Shown: positions 44,229 to 53,684 of the stretch, piece after piece
Position numbering within the stretch: the stretch's first letter is position 1
How the letters are laid out: each line of letters begins with the position of its first letter
Source: JALOLG01 sp963776935
GTDB taxonomy: Bacteria; Actinomycetota; Acidimicrobiia; Acidimicrobiales; Ilumatobacteraceae
Assembly (NCBI GenBank): GCA_963776935.1
Contig: CAVZOP010000014.1
Coordinates: 1 to 64,000 of the forward strand
Length of the DNA stretch: 64,000 nt
Direction: 5' to 3'
The notes under the pieces: model-generated
The model's database searches: none
Seen by the model: only the letters and a program-made list of their open reading frames with translations
Told to the model about the DNA's origin: nothing
Translations under genes and position numbers: made by a program

Positions 44229-45147
44229 GTGACGGTGCGACTGACGGTCTACGGCGCCGAGTGGCGCCGCCACGTCCGGTCGATCGTCGACGCCACGCCG
44301 GGGCTGGTGCCGGTCGTCAAAGGCAACGGGTACGGGTTCGGGCGTCAGACGCTGGCGACGATCGCGTCCGAGTTCGCCGACACGATCGCGGTCGGGACCG
44401 TGTACGAGCTGGAGGGCCTGCCTGACGGTCCGACACCGGTCGTGCTCACGCCTACCCTCGATGCGCCGCAGGACACCGGGGCGATCCTCACCGTCGGCTC
44501 GCTCGAGCACATCGCCGCGCTCGGTTCGTGGCCCGGCCGCGTCGTCGTCAAGCTCGCTTCGTCGATGCGTCGGTTCGGCGGCGCCATCGGCCTCGTCGAG
44601 AAGGCCCGGGCGAGCGGTTTCGGAATCGAAGGCGTCTCGATCCATCCGCCCCTCGCCGGTGACGCCCGCCAGCACCGCGCCGACATCGAGCGGTGGCTTG
44701 GACGCGGTCGATCCATCGCTCGAGGTCTGGGTGAGCCACCTCTCGCCGGCGGACTACGCGTTGCTCCCGAAATCGCACCGTTACCGGCTGCGGCTCGGCA
44801 CCGCGCTGTGGCACGGCGACAAGTCGGCGCTGCGACTCGAGGCGTCCGTGCTGCACACCACCACGATCGCCGCGGGTGAGCGTGCCGGCTACCGGCTCGG
44901 CACGGCCGATCGCGACGGCACGCTCGTGATCATCGGAGCGGGCACCGCCAACGGCGTCCATCCGCTCGCCGACGGCCGCAGTCCGTTCCACTACGAACGC
45001 CGGCGGCTCGAGCTGATCGAGCCACCGCACATGCACACGTCGATGGCGTTCGTGCCGGCCGGCGACCCGTACCCCGCCGTCGGCGAATGGATCGACCTGC
45101 AACGGCCGCTCACGACCACGCTGGTCGACGAGACTCGATGGATCTGA
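44229..45147 (+). CDS. alanine racemase-like PLP enzyme (one frameshift)
   Basis: This is a fold-type III PLP enzyme of about 306 residues, shorter than true alanine racemases (about 370). The PLP Lys is in VPVVKGNGYGFG (Lys31), and KLASSMRRFGG matches the substrate-binding strand. The C-terminal beta domain has LGTALWHGDKSALRLEASVL and RAGYRLGTADRDG. The frame shifts near 44690 between DIERWL and VDPSLEVWVSHLSPADY. The start is uncertain: an ATG at 44202 lies within the last repeat region, while the GTG at 44229 fits the domain start. It overlaps the downstream membrane gene by 10 bases. Substrate specificity is not evident. Confidence 0.7.
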
Positions 45148-46206
45148 CACGTCGGCGACCCGGGCCCGACGTCGTCCGCGCGGTCGCCCTGATCGGCGTC
45201 GTGGTCATGAACTACCACGGATACCTGATCCTGCGCGGGGCGCCCCGCGGCGAGGGTTGGGCGCACGATCTGTTCGATCCGTGGTCCGGTCCGTTGTCGA
45301 CGCGGTTCGCGGCGACGTTCGTCCTCGTCGCCGGCGTCGGGGTCACGTTGATGACCCGGTCGGCGATCGGAAACGAGAAGCGCACCCGCGTCATGCGATG
45401 GCGACTGGCCAAGCGGGGCCTGTTGCTGTACGTGTTCGGCTTGTTCTTCGACGAGATCTGGAACGGCACGATCCTGACGTACTACGGCGCGTTGTTCTTT
45501 CTCGCGGCGTGGATGTTCACCCTCCGGATGCGCTGGCTGATCGTGATCGGCGTGACGGCTGCCCTTGCCGGATGGTCGATCAACTGGTGGCTCTACGAAC
45601 GTGTCCTCGACGGACATACCACGAGATGGCTGACCGCGCCCGAGCGATTCTCACCGCACGGTCTCCTGTTCGACGTGTTCGTCAACGGCACCCATCCGCT
45701 GCTGCCGTGGCTGGCGTTCTTCTGCGCCGGGATCGTGCTCGGTCGGCTGCTGGAGACGACGTGGTGGCGGACGGCCGCGATCGGTGTTGGATTCACGATG
45801 TTCACGATCGCCAACCTCGTCGAGCGCGTCGGCGACGAGCCGGCGGGCGCTCGAGCTCACCAGCACCGACCCCTTCGATCGTGGGCTGATGTATGTGATG
45901 AGTGCGCTCGGCACAGCACTCGTCGCGTTCGCCGGGATCAGTTGGCTCGCCGAGCGGTTCGTCGAGACGCCGGTGATCGACTGGCTGCGGCGGGCCGGGC
46001 AGATGTCGCTCACGCTGTACATCGCCCACGCCCTCGTGTTCAACCTCGTGGTCGACTGGCTCGACTGGATCGGCCCCACCGGTCTCGACACCGCGCTGCT
46101 GTTCTCGGCGGCGTTCTGGATCGTCGGCATCGGGGCGGCCGTCGCCTGGCAGCGCCGCTTCGGACGAGGTCCAGCGGAGGCGATCTACCGACGGCTCACC
46201 GTTTGA
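45138..46206 (+). CDS. membrane acyltransferase-like protein, HGSNAT/DUF418 type (one frameshift)
   Basis: This integral membrane protein has about 355 residues and 9-10 helices. The N-terminal DVVRAVALIGVVVMNYHGY is the signature of the heparan-alpha-glucosaminide N-acetyltransferase/DUF1624-DUF418 group. KRGLLLYVFGLFFDEIWNG and THPLLPWLAFFCAGIVLGRL are also typical. The frame breaks near 45840 and resumes as SRRALELTSTDPFDRG, ending with AGQMSLTLYIAHALVFNLVV and EAIYRRLTV. It overlaps the racemase-like gene. A role in modifying envelope sugars is the family expectation and only an inference here. Confidence 0.75.
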
Positions 46207-46233
46207 CGCGGCTGCGGGGATGTGCCGCTGCCG

Positions 46234-47120
46234 TCAGATGATCTCGGCGAACGTGTCGCAGTTCCTCGGGTCAGCCGGTGTCGAACCCGCGGCGGAACCA
46301 TTCGACGCGCTGCTCCGACGTTCCGTGCGTGTAGGTCTCGGGATCGACCCGGCCCTGCGTCTGTTGCTGGATCCGGTCGTCACCGACAGCCGCCGCGGCG
46401 CCGAGCGCCTCGTTGATCTCCTGCGCGTTGTCCAACATGCCTCGATCGGCGGCACTGCGTGCCCACGCGCCGGCCAGACAGTCGGCCTGCAGCTCGAGGG
46501 CGACCGAGTACTGGTTGGCCCGATCCGGGTCGTTCTGTTGCGCCTGGTGCATCTGGGCGTTGATGCCGAGCACGTTCTGGACGTGGTGCCCGTACTCGTG
46601 GGCGACGATGTACTGGGCGGCGAGGTCACCGGTCGCGCCGAACTGCTCCTGGAGTTGCAGCAGGAACTCGAGATCGAAGTACACGAGGTTGTCGGCCGGG
46701 CAGTAGAACGGCCCGGTCTGCGACGACGCCTGGCCGCAGCCGGTGTTGGTGAAGCCGCTGAAGAACACCGTGTCGGTCGGGACGTACTGGGTGTCGAAGG
46801 ACACCGGGAACTGCTCTGTCCAATACGGCTGCACGTCGTCGACGGCGCCGCACACGATCTGCTCGATCTCGGTCACACAGGCGACGTCCTCCGACGATTC
46901 GGACTCCGACGGCGCGACGTTCGCCGACGAGGTGCCACTCGAGCCCGCCGAGCAGCTTCGGAAGGAACAGCGTGGCGAGCAGGACGACGAGGCCGAGCAC
47001 GCCGCCACCCGCCTTGATCGGGAAGTTCATGCCGCCGAGCCCACCGCCGAGGCCGCCACCGCCGCCCTGGCCGCGCCGGTCACGGATGCTGCCAGAGCTC
47101 CCGGAACGGATCTTCGTCAT
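46234..47120 (-). CDS. neutral zinc metallopeptidase, YpfJ family (two frameshifts)
   Basis: This is a membrane-anchored metalloprotease of about 295 residues. A Gly-rich basic N-terminus (MTKIRSGSSGSIRDRRGQGG) precedes one transmembrane helix (GGGVLGLVVLLATLFLPKLL). Then comes the YpfJ domain: FCPADNLVYFDLEFL-like CPADNLVYFDLEF, the zinc motif VAHEYGHHVQNVLG (H-E-x-x-H), and ALELQADCLAGAWA with the third ligand region. The C-terminus VEWFRRGFDTG and DPRNCDTF is diagnostic. Breaks near 46950 (just after the membrane helix) and 46280 must be bridged. Its function is unknown in bacteria. Confidence 0.85.
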
Positions 47121-47157
47121 CGTCGTAGTCTCCCAAGTTGGGCGGTTTCTGAAACAT

Positions 47158-48089
47158 TCACGAGCGCCGGCGCAGCCCCCGGATCGCGACCGCGCCGGCA
47201 CCGATCAGCGGGCCCTGATCGCCGAGGCGGACCGGCGTGATCCGTGGCCGCAGGCCGCGCCCGATGAGGGCGTGACGATCGAGCTCCTCCTGGGCGGCGT
47301 TGAAGAACGTCGCCGCGAACCCGAGCGCCACACCGCCGCCGACCACGACCAGGTCGAGATCGAGCACGTTGCAGAGCGAGGCGGATGCGCGACCGACCAG
47401 CCGACCCGTCCGGCGCATGATCTCGTACGTCGGCTGGGTCGGCGGCCGCCCGGTGATCGCCTCGATCGCGGTCCCCGACGCCTCCGCCTCGAGGCAACCG
47501 CGGGCGCCGCAGACGCAACGACGACCGTTGGGCTCGACGATGATGTGGCCGACGTGACCGGCGTTCCCGGTCGCCCCGTCGAGCAACTCACCGTCGATGA
47601 CGATCCCCCCGCCGATCCCGGTCGACACGGTGAGCGCGCAGAACGTCGACAACCCCTGGGCGGCGCCGAGCCACCCCTCCGCAAGGGCCAAGGCCTTGGC
47701 GTCGAGGTCGCCGTACACCGGGAGCTCGAACATCTCGCTCAGGTGTTGGCGCAGCGGGAACGCCCGCCACGCCGGGATGCTCACTGGCGACACCGTCGCG
47801 CACTGGCGCTCGATCGGGCCGGCGCAGCCGATGCCGATGGCGGTGACGACGATGCCGTGGTGCTCTTCGACCTGCTCGAGTTGCTGGCGCACGATCCCGA
47901 CGAGCGCCACGAAGTGCGACTGCGGCCCACGTCGCGCTCGACGGGCACGAACGTGCGGTCGAGCAGTTCACCGCGCAGCGTCACCAGACCGGCCGCGAAC
48001 TTGGTGCCGCCGATGTCGACGGCGAGGATCACGTCACACGATGGGTCCACGGCACGCGAACCATATCCCCCGTCGCGCTCAAGGTTCAT
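47158..48089 (-). CDS. ROK-family sugar kinase, glucokinase-like (one frameshift)
   Basis: This is a sugar kinase of about 310 residues. The phosphate-1 motif is VILAVDIGGTKFAAGLV near the N-terminus, and GIGCAGPIERQ and ALTVSTGIGGGIVIDGEL follow. The ROK zinc signature is CVCGARGCLEAEASG with the preceding HVGHIIVEPNGRR. The catalytic Asp is in VYGDLDAKALALAEGW, where D replaces N in the usual E-N-D-A motif. A break near 47925 separates the N-terminal 55 residues. It could be a glucokinase or an N-acetylsugar kinase; ROK repressors are excluded because no HTH is present. Confidence 0.85.
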
Positions 48090-48157
48090 TAGGCAGGTGC
48101 CGATGAAGACGCGCCGTATAGCCTGGTGTCTCGCTCGTCCGGCGTGAGGTCGTGAGC

Positions 48158-49924
48158 ATGGTGTCCCGTTCGAATCTGCTGCGCGCCGTTGCTCCGGCGG
48201 TGGTGGCGCTGATCACGCTGCCGGGCTCGATCGCGCTCGCCGGCCCGGACGAAACCACGACCACCACCGCGCCGGCTGACACCGTCGAGACCCCGCCGAG
48301 CAGCACCGATCCGCCGCCGACCACCACCACGACGACCACCACGACCGTCGCCCCACCCAGTGGCACCACGTCGACCACCGTGCCCACCCCGACGTCGACC
48401 AGCACCACGATCGCCCGCACGACGACGACCACGGTCGCCACGATCCCGCCGACCAACGAGACGACGACCACATCGACGACCACCACGACGGTGCCGGAGG
48501 GGCCGCCCGAGATCGTCGTGCGGCCGGACGACATCGAGTACATCCTGCTCACGATCCGCTGGATGGAATCGCGCGAGACGTACGACATCCCACCGAACAA
48601 GGGCGGGGCGTCGGGCGCCTACCAGTACATCAAGAAGACGTGGGCGAACTACGCCGGCTACCCAGAGGCCTACCTCGCTCCGCCGTGGGTGCAGGACGAG
48701 CGCGCCGCCGCCGACGTCGCCGCGATCCTGCGCCGCTACGACAACGACGTCTCGGTGGTCCCCATCATCTGGTACTACCCGGCGGCGCTCACCAACCCCG
48801 AGTTGATGGACATCGTGCCGAAGCCGGAAGCGGGCAACGTGCTCACGATCCGCGACTACCAGTGGCGTTGGCTCGACACGCTGGCGTACTTCATGGGCGG
48901 ACCGCTCCCACCACGCCTCTACGCCCTCCCGCCCGGCCTCGAGTTGCTGTCGGGGATCCCACCGGTCGTCCCCGCCGCGGCGGCCGCGGATCAGGTCTCG
49001 CTCGCCTTCCCGCTGCTCGGGCCCGCTGCCGTCGCCCCGCCCCCACCGTGCGACGGCGATGCATGCGACGAGCCGAATCCGGCGATCGTGTACGGCCGCA
49101 AGCTCCAGCCGGTCCTCGCCGCCGCCGACGGCGTGGTCACCTCGGTCGTGTTCGAGGACGCCAGCACCGGACGGGTCGAAATGACGATCACCGACACGGC
49201 CGGCACCAGCTACCACTACGCCGGGTTCAACGACGACAATCCCGGCACCGACGATGGCGCCGCGCCGCCGGCCTTGCGACTCACCGCGCTCGCCCACGTC
49301 GGCCGCGCGGTTCGCGCCGGCCAGGTGATCGGGTTCCTCGGCGACAGCGACCGAGTCCCGATCATCACGAGCGTCGCCCCCGCCACCGACATCACCGGAG
49401 CAACCGACGGCACCTCCACCGGCGATCCGGCGTCCGATCCCGCAACCGATCCAGCGGAGGACCCGGCGGCGCCAGGGCTCGTGACGGAACCGGTGTGGCC
49501 GCACCTCCGACTCACGATCACCGCCCTCGACGGCACTCCGATCGACGCCGACGGACCCGTCGTCCAGGCGCTGTTCCGACAGACGTGCACGGTCGGGATC
49601 GGACCGTGGTCGGTGCCACCCAACCCTGCCGTGTTCGACGCACCGATCGGCGTCACCGACGTCCCGGCCGGCGACCTCGCTGGCAACTGGACGATCACCG
49701 CGTCCGGACAGGTGCAGGCCACCGGGCTCGCCTCGCTGATCTACCCGACCCCCGGCTGCCTGTGGTCGCCGCCGGAGCCGTTCGGCCCGTACGCCGGCGG
49801 CAACACGGTGCTGCCGCTCGGGTTCACCGATCACATCTCGTTGTCGGCCGAGATCTGGATCGCGATCACACTCGGTGCCGAAGGCGTCCGACCGGCCGCG
49901 TCTCTGCTGCTACGCGGGCCGTGA
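48158..49924 (+). CDS. secreted transglycosylase-like protein with degenerate LytM (M23) domain
   Basis: The product is a secreted protein of 588 residues. A signal peptide (LLRAVAPAVVALITLPGSIA to ALAGP) is followed by a Thr/Pro-rich linker (about 30-115). A lysozyme-like domain of about 90 residues follows: IRWMESRETYDIPPNKGGAS with Glu in MES as the likely catalytic acid, then GAYQYIKKTWANYAGYPEAY. Residues of about 290-430 look like an M23 barrel: LQPVLAAADGVVTSVVFEDA and TAGTSYHYAGFNDD, but the zinc ligands H-x(n)-D and H-x-H are missing. A C-terminal beta-rich region completes it. It probably binds or cleaves peptidoglycan; relatives assist resuscitation or septation. ATG at 48158; a GTG 6 bases upstream is an alternative. 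Confidence 0.7.
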   Translation: MVSRSNLLRAVAPAVVALITLPGSIALAGPDETTTTTAPADTVETPPSSTDPPPTTTTTTTTTVAPPSGTTSTTVPTPTSTSTTIARTTTTTVATIPPTNETTTTSTTTTTVPEGPPEIVVRPDDIEYILLTIRWMESRETYDIPPNKGGASGAYQYIKKTWANYAGYPEAYLAPPWVQDERAAADVAAILRRYDNDVSVVPIIWYYPAALTNPELMDIVPKPEAGNVLTIRDYQWRWLDTLAYFMGGPLPPRLYALPPGLELLSGIPPVVPAAAAADQVSLAFPLLGPAAVAPPPPCDGDACDEPNPAIVYGRKLQPVLAAADGVVTSVVFEDASTGRVEMTITDTAGTSYHYAGFNDDNPGTDDGAAPPALRLTALAHVGRAVRAGQVIGFLGDSDRVPIITSVAPATDITGATDGTSTGDPASDPATDPAEDPAAPGLVTEPVWPHLRLTITALDGTPIDADGPVVQALFRQTCTVGIGPWSVPPNPAVFDAPIGVTDVPAGDLAGNWTITASGQVQATGLASLIYPTPGCLWSPPEPFGPYAGGNTVLPLGFTDHISLSAEIWIAITLGAEGVRPAASLLLRGP

Positions 49925-49940
49925 TCACCGGAACGTGATC
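49923..49940. terminator. small hairpin spanning two convergent stop codons
   Basis: GATCAC-CGGAAC-GTGATC forms a 6-bp stem. The two convergent genes end at adjacent bases 49924 and 49925, inside the hairpin. Weak stem, no T-run. Confidence 0.35.
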
Positions 49941-50920
49941 GCTGTCGGACCGTCGATCACGCGGCGGGCGGTCTCGACGAGGTTGATCTGGTACAGCACC
50001 TCGTCGAGCGCGTCGGCGGCGGAGATCGCGCTGAACCGCTGCGGGTTCTCGGCCGTGCAGCAACTCGGAACCGGCGACAGGATCGTCCACGGTCGGGGGT
50101 GGCAGAACTGCACCACGCTGTAGCGCTCACCCTCGTACCCCGGCGCGGCGACGACTCGATGCCAACCGATCGGGATCACCCCATTCGTCAGACGCTCGAG
50201 CATGATCCCGGTGTTGATGATGACCCCACGCTCGGGCGCGACCGCGTCGACCCACTCGCCGTCGACCTTCACCTGCAGGCCCGGCGCGGTGGCGCGGGGC
50301 AACGCGGTGATCAGGTTGATGTCACCGTGCTCGCCCGCCCACACGTGCCCCTCGCCGGGGACCTCCTGCATCGGTGGGTAGCGGATCGCACGCGTGAGTG
50401 TCGGTCCGTCGGCGACCATCTCGTCGAAGAACGTCTCGTGGCAGCCGATCCCCTCGGCGATCACCCTGAGGAACCGCCGTTGCAGGTCGGCGATCGTGTC
50501 GTGGAACTCGTAGAGGACCTTGGTGATGCCGGGGACCGCTTCCTCGGGAAGGACCTGGTCAGGGTAGGCGGTCGTGAACTTGCGCTTCAGGGGATGCCCG
50601 GACGGGATCGGCGTCGACCAGTTGAGCATCTCCTTCCAGTCCGGCTGATCGCTCGATGCCGCGGTCTCGACCAGGAGCCCGGTGTAGCCGGTCTGCCCGT
50701 TGGCACCCGGCGCACTGAATCGCTGCTTCGACTCCTGGGACTGTGAGAAGAACTCGCGCAGCATCCCGTATGCCGTGTCGAGCATGTCCTCGGGCACGTC
50801 GTGACTCGTGTACACGAAGCCGGTGGCGAGGCTGCGTGTGACTCCGTCGACGACCGCTCGCCGTTGGGCAGCGGTGCCGCTCTCGAACGCCAACAGGTCG
50901 ACATCGAGGATCTCGCTCAT
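49925..50920 (-). CDS. isopenicillin N synthase-family 2OG-Fe(II) oxygenase
   Basis: This is an iron(II)/2-oxoglutarate-type oxygenase of 331 residues. The DIOX_N domain (about 5-125) includes LATGFVYTSHDVPEDMLDTA and FFSQSQESKQRFSAPGANGQ. The catalytic facial triad is His198 and Asp200 in AGEHGDINLITAL and His254 in PIGWHRVVAAP, with Arg266 in GERYSVVQF for the 2OG carboxylate (or the IPNS substrate). CHPRPWTILSPVP near the C-terminus is typical of bacterial members. Homologues act on gibberellins, flavonoids and small peptides; the substrate here is unknown. It is a single gene, ATG at 50920. Confidence 0.85.
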   Translation of the reverse strand: MSEILDVDLLAFESGTAAQRRAVVDGVTRSLATGFVYTSHDVPEDMLDTAYGMLREFFSQSQESKQRFSAPGANGQTGYTGLLVETAASSDQPDWKEMLNWSTPIPSGHPLKRKFTTAYPDQVLPEEAVPGITKVLYEFHDTIADLQRRFLRVIAEGIGCHETFFDEMVADGPTLTRAIRYPPMQEVPGEGHVWAGEHGDINLITALPRATAPGLQVKVDGEWVDAVAPERGVIINTGIMLERLTNGVIPIGWHRVVAAPGYEGERYSVVQFCHPRPWTILSPVPSCCTAENPQRFSAISAADALDEVLYQINLVETARRVIDGPTAITFR

Positions 50921-50939
50921 GCCCGAACGCTAGCGATTC

Positions 50940-51054
50940 CGTTCTGTCTGCTTCATACGAAGCCACAGCCCGTCTGAGGCAGACAGAACCACGGGACCCC
51001 ACCGTTCTGTCTGCTTCATACGAAGCGACAGCTCATCTGGGGCAGACAGAACCG
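50940..51054. repeat. two tandem copies of a 51-base hairpin element
   Basis: Each copy begins CCGTTCTGTCTGC and ends GCAGACAGAACC, giving 11-bp perfect arms (50942-50952 with 50980-50990; 51005-51015 with 51043-51053). Inside each lies a second inverted repeat, GCTTC-ATAC-GAAGC. The period is 63 bases and the copies differ at about six internal positions while the arms are identical. They lie between two leftward genes, so one could terminate the ACC deaminase-like gene, but a doubled, nested hairpin is more than a terminator needs. Confidence 0.75.
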
Positions 51055-51056
51055 GG

Positions 51057-52059
51057 TTAGGGGGTGCCGCCGGGGGCGAAGATGGCGGGCATGCCACCGG
51101 TGTGGATGAAGATCACGTCGGCGCCACGGGGCCAGCGGCCATCGGCCGCGTTGCCGAGCAGGCCGGCGAGGCCCTTGCCGGTGTACGTGCGATCGAGCAC
51201 CCAGCCGCCGGTGGTGGCTGCCCAGCGCATCGCGTCGTCGCCGGCCGGCGTCGGCACGGCGTAGTCGTCACCGAGCCAGTGCGGATCGAGCTGCACATCG
51301 GACGCGTCGACGAGGTCGGCCGACCGGCCGAGCAACTCGAGCGCGTCGCCGGCCAGCCCGAGGACGTCGGGGATGCCGATGTTCACGCCTTTCGCCACCC
51401 CGACCGCCAGTACCTCGGGCACCGGATGGCCGAGCGACGCGCCACAGCGCCCGACCGGCGATGATCCCGGCGTGAGTGCCACCGCTCGACGACGCGTGCA
51501 CCACCGCAGCGGGCTCGACGCCGGCCGCGGTGCATTGCTCCATCAGCTCGACGAACGCGACCGCGTACCCGAGCGCACCCGTAGCGGTGCTCCCCCCGAT
51601 CGGGATCTCGTACGGCGCCGCGCCGTCGGCGGCCAGGGCGTCGACCAGGGCGTCGGCCGCGATCATCAGCTCACCCCAGTGGCTCTCGTGGGCGCCGGTG
51701 TAGTGGAGCTGGGCGCCGAACAGCTTCGACAGCAGTTGGTTGCCGGCCGGACGCTCGGGTCGGTCGCCGGACAGCACCAGGTGCACCTCGATCCCCAGCA
51801 CGGAACCGGCCGCCGCCGTCAGCCGGCAGTGGTTCGATTGGGCGGCACCGACGGTCACGAGTGAGCGGGCGCCCACGCTGATCGCGTCGCCGCACAGGAA
51901 CTCGAGCTTGCGAACCTTGTTGCCCCCCATGCCGAGACCGGTCAGGTCGTCGCGCTTGACCCACAGCCGCTGCCCGCTCGGCAGTTCGGGTCCCCGCTCG
52001 AGCGGCGTCGGGAGCAGCGCCAGCGACGCACGGGGGAGATGACCGAACACGTCGAGCAT
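51057..52059 (-). CDS. 1-aminocyclopropane-1-carboxylate deaminase / D-cysteine desulfhydrase family (one frameshift)
   Basis: This is a fold-type II PLP enzyme of about 333 residues. The PLP Lys is in GMGGNKVRKLEFLCGDA, preceded by LWVKRDDLTGLG. The substrate/phosphate loop pieces are VGAAQSNHCRLTAAAG and VHASSSGGTHAGI. VLDRTYTGKGLAGLLG and IFIHTGGMPAIFA at the C-terminus contain the T-G-G motif. The frame breaks near 51440. The family splits into ACC deaminase and D-cysteine desulfhydrase; I cannot decide without the key Lys/Glu/Leu-versus-Ser/Thr residues aligned. The ATG at 52059 overlaps the start of the divergent ung gene, so at least one of the two starts is likely further inside. Confidence 0.8.
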
Positions 52060-52732
52060 GCTAGGCAACGGGATCGTGACGACGGATTGGAACCCGATCC
52101 TGCGCAGCGAGTTCGACGAGACGTACTGGAAGCAGCTGCAGGCGTTCGTGGCCGAGGAGCGCCAGCGCCACATCGTGTATCCCCCGCACGAACAGGTCTT
52201 CGCGGCACTCCACCTCACGCCGTATGCGGACACGCGCGTGCTGATCCTCGGACAGGATCCGTACCACGGGCCAAGCCAGGCCCACGGCTTGTGCTTCTCG
52301 GTGCAGCACGGTGTCGGCATCCCGCCCTCGCTCGCCAACATCCACACCGAGCTCCGCGCCGACCTCGGCATCGAGCCGCCCGGCCACGGCAACCTCGAAG
52401 CGTGGGCGCGCCAGGGAGTCCTGTTGCTCAACGCGACGCTCACGGTCCGCGCTGGGCAGGCGGCATCACATCAGGGCAAAGGGTGGGAGACGTTCACCGA
52501 CCAGGTGATCCGGGCCGTCAACGCCAAGCCCGAGCGGGTCGTGTTCGTGCTGTGGGGGGCGTCGGCACGCAAGAAGAAGCCCCTCATCGACACCACCCGC
52601 CACACGATCGTCGAATCGGCCCACCCGTCGCCGCTGTCGGCCAGCAACGGATTCTTCGGGAGCCGCCCGTTCAGCCGGGCCAACGCGGCGCTCGCCGAGG
52701 CCGGCATCGAGCCCGTCGACTGGACCCTGTGA
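52058..52732 (+). CDS. ung: uracil-DNA glycosylase, family 1
   Basis: This enzyme removes uracil from DNA at the start of base-excision repair. It has 224 residues, normal for the family. The water-activating Asp is in the motif GQDPYHGPSQAHGLCFSV (Asp67) and the DNA-intercalation loop is HPSPLSA (His189). PPSLANIHTEL and GVLLLNATLTVRAGQAASHQ are the other family blocks. The ATG at 52058 overlaps the divergent gene start; the GTG at 52076 (VTTDWNPIL) is the more usual N-terminus. The downstream BrkB gene overlaps the stop codon (TGATG). Confidence 0.95.
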   Translation: MLGNGIVTTDWNPILRSEFDETYWKQLQAFVAEERQRHIVYPPHEQVFAALHLTPYADTRVLILGQDPYHGPSQAHGLCFSVQHGVGIPPSLANIHTELRADLGIEPPGHGNLEAWARQGVLLLNATLTVRAGQAASHQGKGWETFTDQVIRAVNAKPERVVFVLWGASARKKKPLIDTTRHTIVESAHPSPLSASNGFFGSRPFSRANAALAEAGIEPVDWTL

Positions 52733-53627
52733 TGCCGTGGACCGCCCATCCCCGCGTGATGGCCGTCCGACGCCGCTTCGCGATCGTCGACGTGGCCGTC
52801 GAGACGCTCGACGGGTTCCGCCGCCACCAGACCGGTCGCAACGCGGCCGTGCTCGCCTATTGGGGGTTCCTGTCGATCTTCCCGCTGCTCCTCGCGGCGA
52901 CGACGATCCTCGGCTTCGTGCTCGAGGGCAACGAGGACCTGCGCGACGACATCCTCGACTCGGCGCTGAGCCAGATCCCCGTCGTCGGGACGACGATCGA
53001 GGCCAACGCTGGTGCGCTCGAAGGCAACACCTGGGCACTCGTCATCGGTCTGCTCACCGCGCTGTGGGCCTCGATGAAGGCCTTCCTCGGCGTGCAGGCC
53101 GCGTTCGACGACGTGTGGGAGGTCGACATCGACGCCCGCGCCAACACCGCGATCAAACGGCTGCGGGCGTTGATCGGGCTCGTCGCGATCGGTCTTTCCC
53201 AGATCGCCACGGTCTTCTTGTCGGGCATCGCCGCCGGCGCCGAGATCCGAGCGATCAGCAAGCTGCTCCTCGTGGCCGGCGCGCTCGCGATCAACATCGA
53301 CCGTGCTGGCAACGGTGTTCCGTTACCTGACATCGGCGCCGGTCACGTGGAAGATGGTGTGGCCGGGCGCGGTGTTCGCGGGCGTCCTGTTCACGGTGCT
53401 GCAGCTGTTCGGAACCGTGGTCGTGTCGCGGATGATCGCCAACGCCAGCGAGGTCTACGGCACGTTCGCGTCGATGCTCGCCCTGATGAGCTGGTTCGGC
53501 CTGCACGGTCTGATCAGCCTGTACGGGGCCGAGCTCGAATGCCGCCCTCGAACGCCGCCGCGAGCAACGCCGCGACCTGACGGGATGGCTGGGGGCGGGC
53601 TTCGATCGTTCCAATGTCACGACATGA
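52732..53627 (+). CDS. YihY/BrkB-family membrane protein (two frameshifts)
   Basis: This integral membrane protein has about 298 residues and six helices. LAYWGFLSIFPLLLAATTIL (first helix, after a basic N-terminus RHQTGRNAAV) and ALWASMKAFLGVQAAFDDVW are the two family signatures. IYLYGAEL-like LISLYGAEL ends the last helix. Breaks near 53310 (between ALAINI and VLATVFRYLTSAPVTWK) and near 53540 (before NAALERRREQRRDL) are needed; with them the protein ends at 53627. Family members were once named RNase BN in error. Their role, probably transport or envelope, is unresolved. Coupled to ung by overlap. Confidence 0.85.
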
Positions 53628-53684
53628 GCGCGACGAGTGCGATGTCTGCGACGCCGGCGAGCGATGCGATCCGTCCGTGGGCGT

